Source: JBJXGE01 sp046154185
Lineage (GTDB): Bacteria; Planctomycetota; UBA8108; UBA1146; JAJFFE01
Direction: 5' to 3'
Length of the DNA stretch: 64,000 nt
Assembly: GCA_046154185.1 (NCBI GenBank)
Contig: JBJXGE010000032.1
Coordinates: forward strand, 186,001-250,000
Shown here: positions 51,448-61,964 of the stretch, in pieces
How positions within the stretch are numbered: position 1 is the first letter of the stretch
Layout of the letters: every line of letters begins with the position of its first letter
Program-made: the position numbers and the translations under genes
The notes under the pieces: generated by a model
The model's database searches: none
What the model was told of the DNA's origin: nothing
What the model saw: only the letters and a program-made list of their open reading frames with translations

Positions 51448-52713
51448 ATGCGCCGATCTCGTTTCGAACTCACCGCTGAAATACTGATCGCGTTTTTTGT
51501 CTGGGCCCCGCTCTGCTGGAAGGGTCTACGGCGACTCGGCGACGAAACCGATTTCACGATTTATCTGGATGCGGCGCGGCGCCTCCTCGCTTGGCAAGCG
51601 ATCTACGATGGCGAGTACATGTATCCGCCCCTCTTGGCGTTCCTCCTCACGCCGTTCGCACTGCTGCCGGGTTGGCTCGCCGGCGCGCTGTGGTTGCTGG
51701 CGAAAATCCCGCTTTGCGCGTGGAGCGCCCATCGCCTGCTCACGGCCGGACCGTGGAGTGCGCGGCAACGACGAATCGGCTTGGCGCTCGCCCCGCTCCT
51801 CATCTATCGCTTTCTCGACTCTGACCTCACCACGGGCAACTCGAATGTGTACGTGTTGGCGGGATGTGTCCTGGGCTTCGCGTTCGCCGCGCAGGGACGA
51901 GCGATGACCGGCGGCCTCCTGCTGGCCGCCGCATCAGCGATCAAGTTGGCGCCGCTCTATTTAGTCGCGGCCGCGATCGCAAATCGCAGCTTCCGATTCG
52001 CGCTCGCAAGTTCGTGCGCATTGCTCGTGTTCCTGGCGTTGCCATTTCTCGGTTGTCCGGAAGGTCCGCACGTGGGGCTACGCGAATTCAACAAGGCGAA
52101 CACGGCGGCGATTCTCGCGGTCGACGAGCCCGTGGATCGCAACGGCTCCGACCACGACTTGTCCGGTTACGTCGCCGGTCAGTCACTTCGAGCCTTCCTC
52201 CACCGCATCCTGCGCCCTATCGATGCGAGTGCGCATGACGGCGGCGAGATTGTCGCGATCAATTGGTGCGCGTTATCGGGCGGCACGGTCGAGTGGATCT
52301 ATCGCATTCTTGCCGTGCTTGGCGGCGGCCTCTGCATCTGGGCGATGCGCCATCGATCTTGGCGTTGGACCATTGCCTTCGCCTGCGCCGTCCTGCTGTG
52401 GCTCGTTCCATACGCCCGCAAGGGTCACTTCGTGCTGTTGCTGCCAGGTTACTTGTTGATGGTGGAAACACTGCTCACGGCGAGACTCGAACGCAAAACT
52501 TGGATCTGGCTCACGGTGATCTCAAGTTGGATGCTCGGACAACTCAGCACGTCAGGAGTGTGGGGAAAACCGCAAGTAACGATCATCCTGTCGTATTGCC
52601 CCGTGGGTTGGGCAGCGGTCGCGCTCGCGGTAGCGCTTTGGTGGATCCCGACTCATCACTCGTTTCAGGAACCAGATCGCTCGACCCTCATCTCCCCCGG
52701 CTCGAAACTCTAG
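51448..52713 (+). CDS. GT87/DUF2029-type membrane glycosyltransferase
   Basis: Inner-membrane protein of 421 residues with about ten hydrophobic segments. The outer loop pattern DFTIYLDAARRLL followed by IYDGEYMYPPLLAFLLTPF is that of the DUF2029 (GT87) family, which includes polyprenyl-phosphate mannosyl- and arabinofuranosyltransferases of the envelope. SAIKLAPLYLVAAA is another family mark. No ribosome site is seen before ATG 51448. It follows the aminotransferase by 54 bases and converges with recJ. Donor and acceptor are unknown. Confidence 0.78.
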   Translation: MRRSRFELTAEILIAFFVWAPLCWKGLRRLGDETDFTIYLDAARRLLAWQAIYDGEYMYPPLLAFLLTPFALLPGWLAGALWLLAKIPLCAWSAHRLLTAGPWSARQRRIGLALAPLLIYRFLDSDLTTGNSNVYVLAGCVLGFAFAAQGRAMTGGLLLAAASAIKLAPLYLVAAAIANRSFRFALASSCALLVFLALPFLGCPEGPHVGLREFNKANTAAILAVDEPVDRNGSDHDLSGYVAGQSLRAFLHRILRPIDASAHDGGEIVAINWCALSGGTVEWIYRILAVLGGGLCIWAMRHRSWRWTIAFACAVLLWLVPYARKGHFVLLLPGYLLMVETLLTARLERKTWIWLTVISSWMLGQLSTSGVWGKPQVTIILSYCPVGWAAVALAVALWWIPTHHSFQEPDRSTLISPGSKL

Positions 52714-52719
52714 TCCAGA

Positions 52720-54519
52720 CTAGCCCAACTCGACGACGCGCAGTTCCGCGCTCGTCACGCCGTTGAAGGTGTTCTGTTGGAGTTCAGCGAGCATCGAAAG
52801 CGGACGACGCTCGAGTGTCAGGCGCGTCGCGTGCTTCGCGCCGCGAAAATAAATGGCGCGCATTTGCGCGCCGCGCGCTGATTCGACGCGGAAAGAAAGA
52901 TGCTCCTCGTGCTTGCCGACCAGTCGTAAGCCGCCGACGAGTCGCAGACCCGCGCAGTAAAACCGCGGGACCGGGTTTGCGCGGCCATACGGCGCCAATC
53001 GATCGAGCCAAGGTGAGAGCTTGGCGGCCGCTTCGAGCTCGAGCGGCAAGTCGTACTGTAGCGCGTCGCTCGCGCGCACCGCGGCGCGCCCGCCGTCGTG
53101 TTCGTTCAGCCTGCGCCGCAGGGCATCGATCCGCTCCGGCAACACGGTGATGCCGCCGGCCTGATCGTGACCGCCGACGTCTTCGACGATGTCGCGCAAC
53201 GCGTCATAGTAAGACGCCAACGAGAAGCAATCCGGGCTACGCGCGGAACCACGGCCGAGCCCATCGCGCAGCGCGATCACGAACACCGGTCGACGGTGCA
53301 AGTCGACGAGCCGAGCCGCGACGATGCCGGCGATGCCGGAATGCCAATCGACTCCGGCGACGACCAGCGGACTACCGGCCCAAGTCGCGGTTTCTATCAA
53401 GCGCAGCTCGTCGATCTGCGCCCGCGCCGCGAGCAGCATCCCATCTTCGATGCGGCGACGCTCCTGATTGGTCGCGACCAGCGACCGCGCGAGTATTGTC
53501 GCCTGCGCCGCATCGCGACACACGAGTAACTCGAGCGCGCGACGCGCATCACCGAGCCGCCCGGCGGCATTGAGAATCGGCGCCAACTTGAACGCGATGT
53601 CGGACGCCAAAAGCGGCCGGTCGCCGATCCCCGCGACATCCTTGAGCGCGCGCAGCCCCGGATTGTTCGTATGACTGAACGCTCGCAACCCGTAATGCAC
53701 GAGCACGCGATTCTCGCCGACGAGCGGAACGACATCGGCGACCGTACCAAGCGCGACGTAACAAAGGGCCGACATCATGAACGCGCGATAGGACTCACTC
53801 ACGTGGTTTGTGCTCGAGAAACTTTTTCCGAGCGCCCACACCAGCTTGTAAGCGACCCCAACACCGGACAAGGCCGCGCTCGCAGTCGGATAGTCGGGAC
53901 GGCCTGGATGCACGATGGCGACCGCGGCCGGCAGCGGCATATTTCGAATCGGATGGTGATCGGTGACCACCACGTCCATTCCGAGTTGCCGCGCGAGCGC
54001 GAGCTCCTCGAAATCATTGCTGCCGCCGTCGACCGTGATCAAAAGTTGCGCGCCGCGCGCCGCAATTTCGCGCACGGCTTTCGCATTGAGGCCATAACCT
54101 TCGACGAGCCGATCCGGAATATAGACGTCGGCCCGCGCGCCGAGTTGGCGAAACGCCTCCGCCAAGAGCGCGGTCGCGGACACGCCGTCGACGTCGTAGT
54201 CGCCATAGATCCAGATACGTTCGCCGGCAGCGAGCGCGCGGCGGATGCGGGCGACGGCTCGATCCATGTCCGGAATATCTTCCGGCGCGGAGAGTCCGCC
54301 CAGGCTTGGTTGCAAGAAGATCGACGCTTCGGCGGCGTCGGTGATGCCGCGTTGGCACAGCAGAATCGCACACGACTCGGCGACGTCGACGGCCATATCC
54401 TGCGCACTCACCAACTCGCGCGCGAGCGCCGCGGCGGTCGCGGCGTCGAAAGGACTCTGCCGCCACACGGGCGATTCTTCGACGACTGGGTCTCGGAGCG
54501 CCGACGCCATGATCCTCAT
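52720..54519 (-). CDS. recJ: Single-stranded-DNA 5'-3' exonuclease RecJ
   Basis: DHH-family nuclease of 599 residues used in recombination and mismatch repair. The DHH domain has WIYGDYDVDGVSATALLAEA, LLITVDGGSNDFEELALA and VVTDHHPIRNMP. The DHHA1 domain has WHSGIAGIVAARLVDLHRRP and GHDQAGGITV, where the family usually has GGHxxAAG. The C-terminal OB fold is RLVGGLRLVGKHEEHLSFRV. ATG 54519 is used, and ATG 54510 is possible. It is downstream of, and in line with, the two giant lipoprotein genes. Confidence 0.95.
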   Translation of the reverse strand: MRIMASALRDPVVEESPVWRQSPFDAATAAALARELVSAQDMAVDVAESCAILLCQRGITDAAEASIFLQPSLGGLSAPEDIPDMDRAVARIRRALAAGERIWIYGDYDVDGVSATALLAEAFRQLGARADVYIPDRLVEGYGLNAKAVREIAARGAQLLITVDGGSNDFEELALARQLGMDVVVTDHHPIRNMPLPAAVAIVHPGRPDYPTASAALSGVGVAYKLVWALGKSFSSTNHVSESYRAFMMSALCYVALGTVADVVPLVGENRVLVHYGLRAFSHTNNPGLRALKDVAGIGDRPLLASDIAFKLAPILNAAGRLGDARRALELLVCRDAAQATILARSLVATNQERRRIEDGMLLAARAQIDELRLIETATWAGSPLVVAGVDWHSGIAGIVAARLVDLHRRPVFVIALRDGLGRGSARSPDCFSLASYYDALRDIVEDVGGHDQAGGITVLPERIDALRRRLNEHDGGRAAVRASDALQYDLPLELEAAAKLSPWLDRLAPYGRANPVPRFYCAGLRLVGGLRLVGKHEEHLSFRVESARGAQMRAIYFRGAKHATRLTLERRPLSMLAELQQNTFNGVTSAELRVVELG

Positions 54520-54558
54520 TCCGAAAATTTGTGAGTGGTACGCTCGGCCATCCCCGCG

Positions 54559-57500
54559 CTACGGATTCGGTCGCCGATGAATGCGCGCTTCGAGCGATTC
54601 CGCGTCGGCCTCGGACACGTGCCCAAGCTTGAGGAGACGCAGCAGGCGCTGCACCTGAGTGTTGCGGTGCGCGAGGTCCAACTCGCTAACCGTTTCCGCC
54701 CACTCAACACGAAAATCCGAGTTTTTCGGCTCGAGCTCGACCGCGCGCCACAGTTGCTCGGCCGCTTCCGCGGGTCGCACCAAGCGGCGCAACAGTCGCG
54801 CGGCGTTGACGCGTCGCCGCGCGTTGTCCTCAATCTCGAGCGCTTGCGCAAGCAACTCATAGGCGATTTGCGTATGACCGAGTTGCGCCTCGAAAGCGGC
54901 GAGATCGGTGAGCAAATCCGGCTGTTCCGCGCGGGGCGCGAGCGTCATGCCGTCGCGCAACAGCTGCGCACCTCGTTCGTAATCCGGCGGCGTCCGGTAC
55001 ATGAACAAACTCGCAAGCGCGCGTCGCAGCGCGACTCGCCCTGGTTCGCGCGCAACGGCCTCCGCGAGGTCTTGCGCTAAACGACCGTGCAACGCGACGA
55101 GCTCTGGCCCGCGCTCTCCTTCGCGCCAGCGATTCGCGTACCCGCGATAACTCAGCAGCAACTGCTCCGTCGTCTTCGCCGAATTCGCGGCCGCCACCGC
55201 TGGCACTTCGAGCGTCGCGGTGCGCGCGCATAGTGTGCGGTCCGGTCCTTGGCAAAAACCCACGGTATAACTGCCCGGCGCCGATGGCGCCGGAAACACG
55301 ACCCGCTCACCGCCACTCGCGATTTCAAGCGTGAATACATCGGCGCCGGCAGCGTCTCGCACGACGAAGGTCAGCGGGCGTCCCGGAAGTGGATGCGGCG
55401 GTGCGAGTCGGTAGCGCACGAGCACTTCCTCGCCGGGCCACTGTAAGCGCGGAAGTACGCGCAGATCCGTCAACGCCTCGGCGACTTCAAACGCGAACAG
55501 TTTCTTCGCCGAATTGCCGGCGTGATCGGTGACGACCAGCTCGAGTGGACCGCGCCCCGCCGGCCACGTCATCGGCTCCAGCTCGCATAGTCCCGCGACC
55601 GACGTGATGCGCGGCGAGTGCTCGACAAGAGTCGCGCCTTCACGCTGCCAACGCATCGTCACATGGCTTGGCGCCTCGACGCTGGCCCACTCGAGCACCA
55701 CCGGCACGCCTTCCGTCGCTGTGCCTGGGAAGCGCAATGCGTCGAGTTGCGGCGGCGTGCGATCGATCACCAACTCGGGTCCCGCAATGGGCTCGCTGCT
55801 GCGATTTCCCTGGCGGTCCTCGAGTACCGCGGCGAGTTGCACGCGCCCTTCCGGCAAGCTCGCGGTATCAATCTCGACACTGATGTTTCCGGCGCCGCTT
55901 GAATTCACTTGCGCGGCGGAATCCGGCACTCGCTCCCATTCGGCGACGGGAATATCCGCGGCCGCCAACTTGCGCCGGTAAATCTCGACGCGCGCCACCG
56001 GCTCGGCCACCGCCGAATTCGCGGCGCTGAGTTCGAGTCCCACCCAACCGCGCAGCGAAGCGGGCGCGGGTCCCCACACGAGTTCGGGCGCTTGGCTATC
56101 GATGGAGAATTCGCCCGGATTGTGCGCGGTCCGCCGCGCGCCGCCTGGCGCTTGCCACCGAAACTCGATGTGATACACGCCGGTCACGTGCGGAATCGCC
56201 CACATGACACTATCGCGTGTCGCGTCGACGGTCCCGACCGCCAAGGTCTCACCCGTCGTCTTGGCGACGGCGACGATTTCCATCGGACCATCCACTTCAC
56301 CCGGATCGATGCGATCGACGTGAAACTTAGGGCGATCACCGCCGCGAAACGTGCCGCCGTCGATTCCGAGTAGTCGTGGCAACGAGCGCTCGACGCTGAA
56401 GCCCCGCGGTGGTGTCGGCTCGAGCGCGTCGAGTCCGACTCCATCGACGGCACGCAGATAAAGTCGGTATTGCCCGGTCGGCAGCGTGAGTTCGTGCGAG
56501 CACGTTTCGTCCGCACTGCCCGCGTCGCGGGCGAGCTCTTCTACTTCCCATACGCCATCCCGCTCGAGATGCAAAAACGCGCGTAGCCCGACCGCGCTGC
56601 GGAGATCCGTCGCGCGCCAATCGATTCGCACGCCGAAACTCGTCGACTCGATTGCCTCGAGCCGGATGAGCGGCGGCGCACCATCGATCGCAAAACGCGA
56701 ACTCCGGCGTTCGACGCCACCGCGCTTCGCGATGAGTACATACTCGTCACCGTCCGCCGTCGGCAATCGAACCCGCGCGCGCCCCGTTGCATCGACATCC
56801 ACCGGAAGCGGTATCGCGGCCGAATCCGCCGGTTGCAGCAGGACCTCGATGCTCGCCGTCGGCAATTCGAGTTGGGCGCCGGCGGGCAAAACCGAACGCG
56901 AGCCCAAGGCGCGCCATAACTCGGCTGCGCTCGGCAGCGTGGAATTCGCGGGAATCGGCTTGAGCGCGCGCGGCGCCGTCAATTCTGCGGGCTGGTCTTC
57001 ACGCGCCGTTTCGCGCGGAACGAGCGGTTCGGGCCCGGGACCTAGCGGCGCATCGATGTGCGGCGCGAGCGTCGGCGCGTTGACGAGCGGCGCCGAACCA
57101 GTCACCCGCTCGATGCGATCGATAAGCTGCGCCAAGGATCGCTCGACGGCGACAATGTTGCCGGCACCATCGACCGCCGTGACACGAAACAAATGCCCCG
57201 TCAACGGCTCGGGCGGCATCGGCCAACGAAACTCGGCGCGCGTTTCCCGCGACTCGGCGACGCGTTGCCAAGTCGCGCCGTTGTCATCCGAGTAGAGGAC
57301 GGTCAACTCGGTGCCGAGCGGCAAGTCGTCGGAGATCACTGCACTCAACGACAGTGCCGCTTGCCCGCGCACCAAGTTCCAGTCGCGGACACTCGTGACC
57401 GTCAATTGCGGTGGTTGTCGATCGACGAGTATTCGCAGTCGCTCGACCGCCGCCGCGTGCGGCGGCCCGGCGCCGGCCGGCACACTCGTGAGCCGATAGA

Positions 57501-57813
57501 GCCCATCGCCATCCACGTGGAGTTCGCTGCGGCCGAAGGCGCCGATCTCGAGCGACCGCCATTTCGCCGCGCCCGGCGCCAAGACAAAATACTCGCGCGC
57601 CGTAGCCTCAGATTGCACGGGAATCGTCGCGCGCGTGGTCGCGAAAGTGATGACCCGCAATGGGTCTGTGGTTGGCAACATCAACACGCCGCCGGGGTCG
57701 CGATAAACGCCGGGCCCAAGCCGAACGGCGTCATGTCCCGGCAAAGTGCACGAACTCGCGAACGCGACGAGCACGCAGGCCGACCCGACGCTCCATGGTT
57801 TGAAACCCGTCAA
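54559..57813 (-). CDS. Large modular lipoprotein with Ig-like/Asp-box-like repeats and TPR tail
   Basis: About 1084 residues, function unknown. The start is taken as TTG 57813 (AGAAGG upstream), because it opens a lipoprotein-like signal (GSACVLVAFASSC); no ATG fits, and the frame to 58230 is shadow. The body consists of beta-rich modules of roughly 90-110 residues with recurring turns such as VTAVDGAGNIV and VTDHAGNSAKK. One exact Asp-box (YSDDNGATW) lies near residue 170. The last 200 residues switch to helical TPR-like repeats (RGAQLLRDGMTLAP, AYELLAQALEIEDNARRRV, AEQLWRAVELEPKNSDF). It is paired with the similar upstream gene. A surface or periplasmic scaffold is inferred. Confidence 0.72.
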   Translation of the reverse strand: MTGFKPWSVGSACVLVAFASSCTLPGHDAVRLGPGVYRDPGGVLMLPTTDPLRVITFATTRATIPVQSEATAREYFVLAPGAAKWRSLEIGAFGRSELHVDGDGLYRLTSVPAGAGPPHAAAVERLRILVDRQPPQLTVTSVRDWNLVRGQAALSLSAVISDDLPLGTELTVLYSDDNGATWQRVAESRETRAEFRWPMPPEPLTGHLFRVTAVDGAGNIVAVERSLAQLIDRIERVTGSAPLVNAPTLAPHIDAPLGPGPEPLVPRETAREDQPAELTAPRALKPIPANSTLPSAAELWRALGSRSVLPAGAQLELPTASIEVLLQPADSAAIPLPVDVDATGRARVRLPTADGDEYVLIAKRGGVERRSSRFAIDGAPPLIRLEAIESTSFGVRIDWRATDLRSAVGLRAFLHLERDGVWEVEELARDAGSADETCSHELTLPTGQYRLYLRAVDGVGLDALEPTPPRGFSVERSLPRLLGIDGGTFRGGDRPKFHVDRIDPGEVDGPMEIVAVAKTTGETLAVGTVDATRDSVMWAIPHVTGVYHIEFRWQAPGGARRTAHNPGEFSIDSQAPELVWGPAPASLRGWVGLELSAANSAVAEPVARVEIYRRKLAAADIPVAEWERVPDSAAQVNSSGAGNISVEIDTASLPEGRVQLAAVLEDRQGNRSSEPIAGPELVIDRTPPQLDALRFPGTATEGVPVVLEWASVEAPSHVTMRWQREGATLVEHSPRITSVAGLCELEPMTWPAGRGPLELVVTDHAGNSAKKLFAFEVAEALTDLRVLPRLQWPGEEVLVRYRLAPPHPLPGRPLTFVVRDAAGADVFTLEIASGGERVVFPAPSAPGSYTVGFCQGPDRTLCARTATLEVPAVAAANSAKTTEQLLLSYRGYANRWREGERGPELVALHGRLAQDLAEAVAREPGRVALRRALASLFMYRTPPDYERGAQLLRDGMTLAPRAEQPDLLTDLAAFEAQLGHTQIAYELLAQALEIEDNARRRVNAARLLRRLVRPAEAAEQLWRAVELEPKNSDFRVEWAETVSELDLAHRNTQVQRLLRLLKLGHVSEADAESLEARIHRRPNP

Positions 57814-58007
57814 TCCATACCGCCTTCTCGCTTGCAAACTGCGCGCGCGACACGTCGCCTCGACGCGCGCTGCGTTCCGAGCGGCATCACATAAAGTCGA
57901 CACGGGGAAGTCAACGGAGATGCCGATGGATTGCGCGAGATCACGGGACGGACAATTTCGGAGCGAAAGTGTCCTGGCGAATGGCGAACTGCTGTTGGGA
58001 TGCCGGC

Positions 58008-61000
58008 CTATTGTTGCGAGGAGTTCGCGCGCGGTCGCACGGGGCGCACGGCTTCGACGCGCACGCGCGGCGTGCGGTGCGAAATTGTGAAGTGTCCACT
58101 CTCGAGTCGGCCGGAGAGGCCATCGACGTCGGTGACGGTCAGCCGCAGTTGGCAACGATTGCTGTCGACGGTCGGCAGCGTCCAAGGGAATGAGCCGTTG
58201 ACGGCGAGATCGCGCGCGCACTCGGTCCACGCGACGCCGTCGGTCGTGAATTCAATCGAGAGGCCAGTATGCGCGACGTCGACACCGCGGCACTCCCATT
58301 CCAGCACGAACTCGCTGGCAGCGGAAAATATGCCGCCGGTCGGATCCGTCAGTAGCACGACGCGCGGCGCGGTCTTGATGACTTGCAGCGCGCGCAGTTC
58401 ACGCGCACGATTTCCCGCGAGGTCCTCACCGGTTATTTCCAGATAGTAGAGGCCCGCTCGATCTGGCAACTCAAAAGAGTAATCGTGTCCATTCGGGTGA
58501 TAGCGTTTGAGTTGCCGATAGCTTTCGCCGCCGTCCTCCGACATCCGAAACGCGATGGGAAACTGGCCGGGATAGCTATCGAAGAGCGATGCAGAAACTG
58601 TCACAGTCTCACCTTCATGGTAAATGCGCTCGCGCTCTCCAACACCTTCGACCTTGAGAAGTGGCGTGACCGTGTCGACGAGCAAATCGCCCTGGCCCTT
58701 CTCGCCCATCATCGGCTTGGGGCCACGATTGCCGGCGTGATCGACCGCGACGAGCGCGACGCGATACATGCCATCCGCGATGCTCACGCGCAGCGGTTCG
58801 CCGGCACGAGCACTTCCGGCGCGCTTCCACTGCGGCGTCGACACTGCCCGCAAGTAAAGTTCGACGGCGGCGAGCAGATCATCGTTCGCAACGCGATAGC
58901 AAATCTCCGTTGTGCCCGTAGTGGAGCTGGTCGGCCCCACGAGCTCGACGATCGGCGCACGAGAATCGATCTCGAGCGCGTCGGACACGGCGCTGTAGGA
59001 AGCGCCGTTTGCGTCCGTGGCGGTGACGCGTAGTTCGAGCGTGCCGCCCACGAGCTCGGGCAACTGCCAAGGGTGGATCCCATCCGCCGGCAAGCCCTTT
59101 TGGATGAGCACCCACTCGTCGTCACTTGCGCCAAGTTCGCGATACTCGAGGTGCACCGGAGTCTCGGCGAACGACTGCCCCGAGCCTTCGAGTCGCCAAC
59201 AGATGTGATGTCGCGTACCGCCGCCGAATGATCCGCCGCGCGGCGCGAGTAACTCGATTCGCGCGGCTTGGGCCGGCCCGATCTCAACGGTGGCCTCGAG
59301 CAGCGCGTTCGTGGTCGGAGCGAGCCCGGCGTTACCGGCGGTATCCATCGCGGTCAACGCGAACGCGTAACGGCCGGCGTCGAGCTTCAACACGATTGCA
59401 TCGCTCGGCGCGAATCTTCGCGGCCACAACTGCCAATCGGCCGCGGCCTCCTCGCGCAAGTAGAGTTGGATTTCTTGGAGCGGCGCGAGCGCTGGCTCGC
59501 GATCGCGATACTCGAGTCGGACGCTGTCGCCGCCAATCACGACTGCCTGCGTGATTTCAAGGTCGGGTGGACTCGAGTCGATCACGAATGGCACGCGACT
59601 CTGATCTTGCGTCACGTCCCCGACCAAATCTTGCGCCACGGCGCGCAGTCGACCGGCAGCGACGTCTGTTTTGGGAAGCTCCCAGTTGACGCGCTCCGTG
59701 TTGTGCGCCACGACGCAGATCTCGCGCCAGCTGCCCCCGTCGTCGCCGCTGAATTCGACGCGCACGCGGGCGCCGAGCGGTCGCTCGCCTTGCCAGGTGA
59801 GGAGGACCGGATGGCGCGTGCCACCTGAGTAGATGCCGCCGTCTTGAAATGACGAGAGTCGAATTCCGGATTGACCGGCGTCGACGGTGAGCTTGAAGCA
59901 CTCGTCGAGGCTCGCACGTTCGTACGAGATTCCAGTATTGCCGGCGCCATCGGTCGCCACGGCCCACAGCAAGTAGAAACCCGGATTGAGCGGATCTAAC
60001 TCGACGTGTCCACCGCCGCCGTCGACGCGTCCAACGTGACTCCACGCGTCGCCACTGATACTGCGCGCGAACAAGTCGATGCCGCGCACGAAACTCTCCC
60101 CGTCCATGCCCTCGACTTGAATAGCGCCGCCGGCCTGACTAACGCGCAGCGGCCCGAGGACGCGCGCCCGCGGCGGATGCGGATCGACGGCGATCTCGCC
60201 CTCGCTCATGGCAATAAGCTGCCGATCGCCGCCGCCGCGCACGCGCATCCGGAGGTGCGCACTCGGCATGACCGAGTTCGGCAGCAGCCACAAGAAGCGC
60301 CCGCTCAGGGCGAGGTCGGAAGCGATCGTCAGCCAGTTCGTGTGATCGGTCGTGTACTCGAGCGTCACGCTGTCAGGGCGCGCGCTCAACCAGTTCACTT
60401 CGTATGTGATCGGCAACTCCGCGCCGCCGCGAAACCAGCCCTGCTGCTGAGAAAGAAAGCGGACGATCGGCGGATCCAGGGTTTCGCGCGGCCATGATTC
60501 GAGTGCAGTATTGAAGTGATTGCCCGCGTGGTCGCGCCCAGCGATACGAACCAACAAGGGTTCGCGCGCCAACTCGGCGCGCTTGACGCGCAGGACGCCC
60601 TCGGCCGTTTTCGTCGTTGGGATGCGCAGCCAGTCCTCCGTGTCGGCACGATACGCGGCCTCGATGCTGTCGATGTCGAGCGCAGAATCGTGCACGACGT
60701 AGGGCTGGTCGACGACGAAGCCGCCGGCGGCGCGCTCAACACGGAGCGGGCCCCATTCGACCGTGGGCGAAACACGGTCGACGAGCACCTTCGCCCGTGG
60801 CGTGTCGCCCGGCACCGGTTGGTCGCTGCGATTTCCGTCGGCGTCGATGACAACCACTTGATATCCCCACACGCCATCCGCCAGTTCGACGCTGAACGGC
60901 GGCGTCAAGTCGTGATCATAGGCGTGAAGATTCCAACTATCTCCGCCATCGATCGTCACCCAAAGTTCGACGCGCTGCGGCGCACTCGCACCGGGCAGTG

Positions 61001-61808
61001 CGATCGCGTATGGCAAAAGAACGACTGGGGCGTTGCTCGTGATGCCTGCGGGCGATTGCGCTTGCGGGCCAACACACGTGACGTTGAGTGCGCCCGGCAT
61101 TTCGATGTCGAGCGAATTCCCGGCGGTATCGCGCACCGACAGGCGCAAGCGGGCGTTGGTGACGGGCCGGTTCGGCACTTGCCATTCGAAATAGCCATGC
61201 GGCGGCAGCTCGGCGAGTTCGCGCCAATTCGCGCTGAGTCCTTCTGCGATGGCGAGCTGCACTGGCGCGAGCCCAAAAAGTTCGCCATCGACGACCCAAC
61301 CGAGCGGCAACATCGAGCCGCCGACGATGGGCTGCGTCGGCAGACTCGTCACCGATCGAACGCTTGGCGCGGTCCAGTCGATTGCCAAGCGCAACGTGGG
61401 CGCAATTCGATTCGAGACGCGACTCAACACTTCGAGCGAGGCTGGCAACGCGACGAATTCGTACACACCCTCGCGCGGCGGCGACCACTCGACGAGCGGT
61501 TGACCGACGGTCCAAGTTCCGCACATGCGCCAGTTGTCATCGCCTAGGCGACGAACACAAAATGCGATCTGCGGTGTTTGCGCAGCGGATGATTGGAAGG
61601 CCAGCGGTAACGTGCGCCGCGCGGTCACGAAAAATGCGGGCTCGGTCGTGTGACCGGGAACGACGAGTGCTTGCTCGGTCAGCGCGCGCGCCGCGCCGAG
61701 CTGAGCGATCGGCACGACGCGAGGTTGCACGAGCAGGCATCCTGAAACGCACATCAACGAGCACAGCAGCCAGACCGAACGTCGCACGTTCGACAGACAA
61801 TTCGCCAC
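58008..61808 (-). CDS. Giant modular lipoprotein with repeated Ig-like/Asp-box-like units
   Basis: About 1266 residues, function unknown. GTG 61808 has AAAGG seven bases upstream and opens a lipoprotein signal (VWLLCSLMCVSGC). The rest is a string of about ten beta-sandwich-like units. Each tends to hold an Asp-box-like turn (WVTIDGGDSW, FSGDDGGSW, EFTTDGVAW, MSEDGGESY), then a G-x-F-x-W-x-LP segment (GRFLWLLP, GSFPWTLP, HPWQLP), then a VxDxxGN turn (SVRDTAGNS, AMDTAGNAG, AVDHAGNRG). The middle strand pattern recalls the Kre9/KNH-like Ser-Thr-rich anchor domain. No catalytic domain is seen. It is followed 194 bases later by the TPR-tailed paralogue. Confidence 0.75.
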   Translation of the reverse strand: MANCLSNVRRSVWLLCSLMCVSGCLLVQPRVVPIAQLGAARALTEQALVVPGHTTEPAFFVTARRTLPLAFQSSAAQTPQIAFCVRRLGDDNWRMCGTWTVGQPLVEWSPPREGVYEFVALPASLEVLSRVSNRIAPTLRLAIDWTAPSVRSVTSLPTQPIVGGSMLPLGWVVDGELFGLAPVQLAIAEGLSANWRELAELPPHGYFEWQVPNRPVTNARLRLSVRDTAGNSLDIEMPGALNVTCVGPQAQSPAGITSNAPVVLLPYAIALPGASAPQRVELWVTIDGGDSWNLHAYDHDLTPPFSVELADGVWGYQVVVIDADGNRSDQPVPGDTPRAKVLVDRVSPTVEWGPLRVERAAGGFVVDQPYVVHDSALDIDSIEAAYRADTEDWLRIPTTKTAEGVLRVKRAELAREPLLVRIAGRDHAGNHFNTALESWPRETLDPPIVRFLSQQQGWFRGGAELPITYEVNWLSARPDSVTLEYTTDHTNWLTIASDLALSGRFLWLLPNSVMPSAHLRMRVRGGGDRQLIAMSEGEIAVDPHPPRARVLGPLRVSQAGGAIQVEGMDGESFVRGIDLFARSISGDAWSHVGRVDGGGGHVELDPLNPGFYLLWAVATDGAGNTGISYERASLDECFKLTVDAGQSGIRLSSFQDGGIYSGGTRHPVLLTWQGERPLGARVRVEFSGDDGGSWREICVVAHNTERVNWELPKTDVAAGRLRAVAQDLVGDVTQDQSRVPFVIDSSPPDLEITQAVVIGGDSVRLEYRDREPALAPLQEIQLYLREEAAADWQLWPRRFAPSDAIVLKLDAGRYAFALTAMDTAGNAGLAPTTNALLEATVEIGPAQAARIELLAPRGGSFGGGTRHHICWRLEGSGQSFAETPVHLEYRELGASDDEWVLIQKGLPADGIHPWQLPELVGGTLELRVTATDANGASYSAVSDALEIDSRAPIVELVGPTSSTTGTTEICYRVANDDLLAAVELYLRAVSTPQWKRAGSARAGEPLRVSIADGMYRVALVAVDHAGNRGPKPMMGEKGQGDLLVDTVTPLLKVEGVGERERIYHEGETVTVSASLFDSYPGQFPIAFRMSEDGGESYRQLKRYHPNGHDYSFELPDRAGLYYLEITGEDLAGNRARELRALQVIKTAPRVVLLTDPTGGIFSAASEFVLEWECRGVDVAHTGLSIEFTTDGVAWTECARDLAVNGSFPWTLPTVDSNRCQLRLTVTDVDGLSGRLESGHFTISHRTPRVRVEAVRPVRPRANSSQQ

Positions 61809-61964
61809 AGTCGCGCCTTTCGCCAGAGCCGCACGCCAAGAAGGCCAGCAAGGCCATTCTCCGCATCTGGTATTTTCGGCGCATCTCGGGTCGAGCTTCA
61901 CGATGAGAATCGTGGATGTTCCGCGGATGGGAGTTGCGGCTGAGAAATGCAGGCGCGTGGCGCG

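Noticed and set aside
52263..52766. Plus-strand frame overlapping the end of the GT87-type gene
   Set aside because: Out-of-frame shadow with no start signal.
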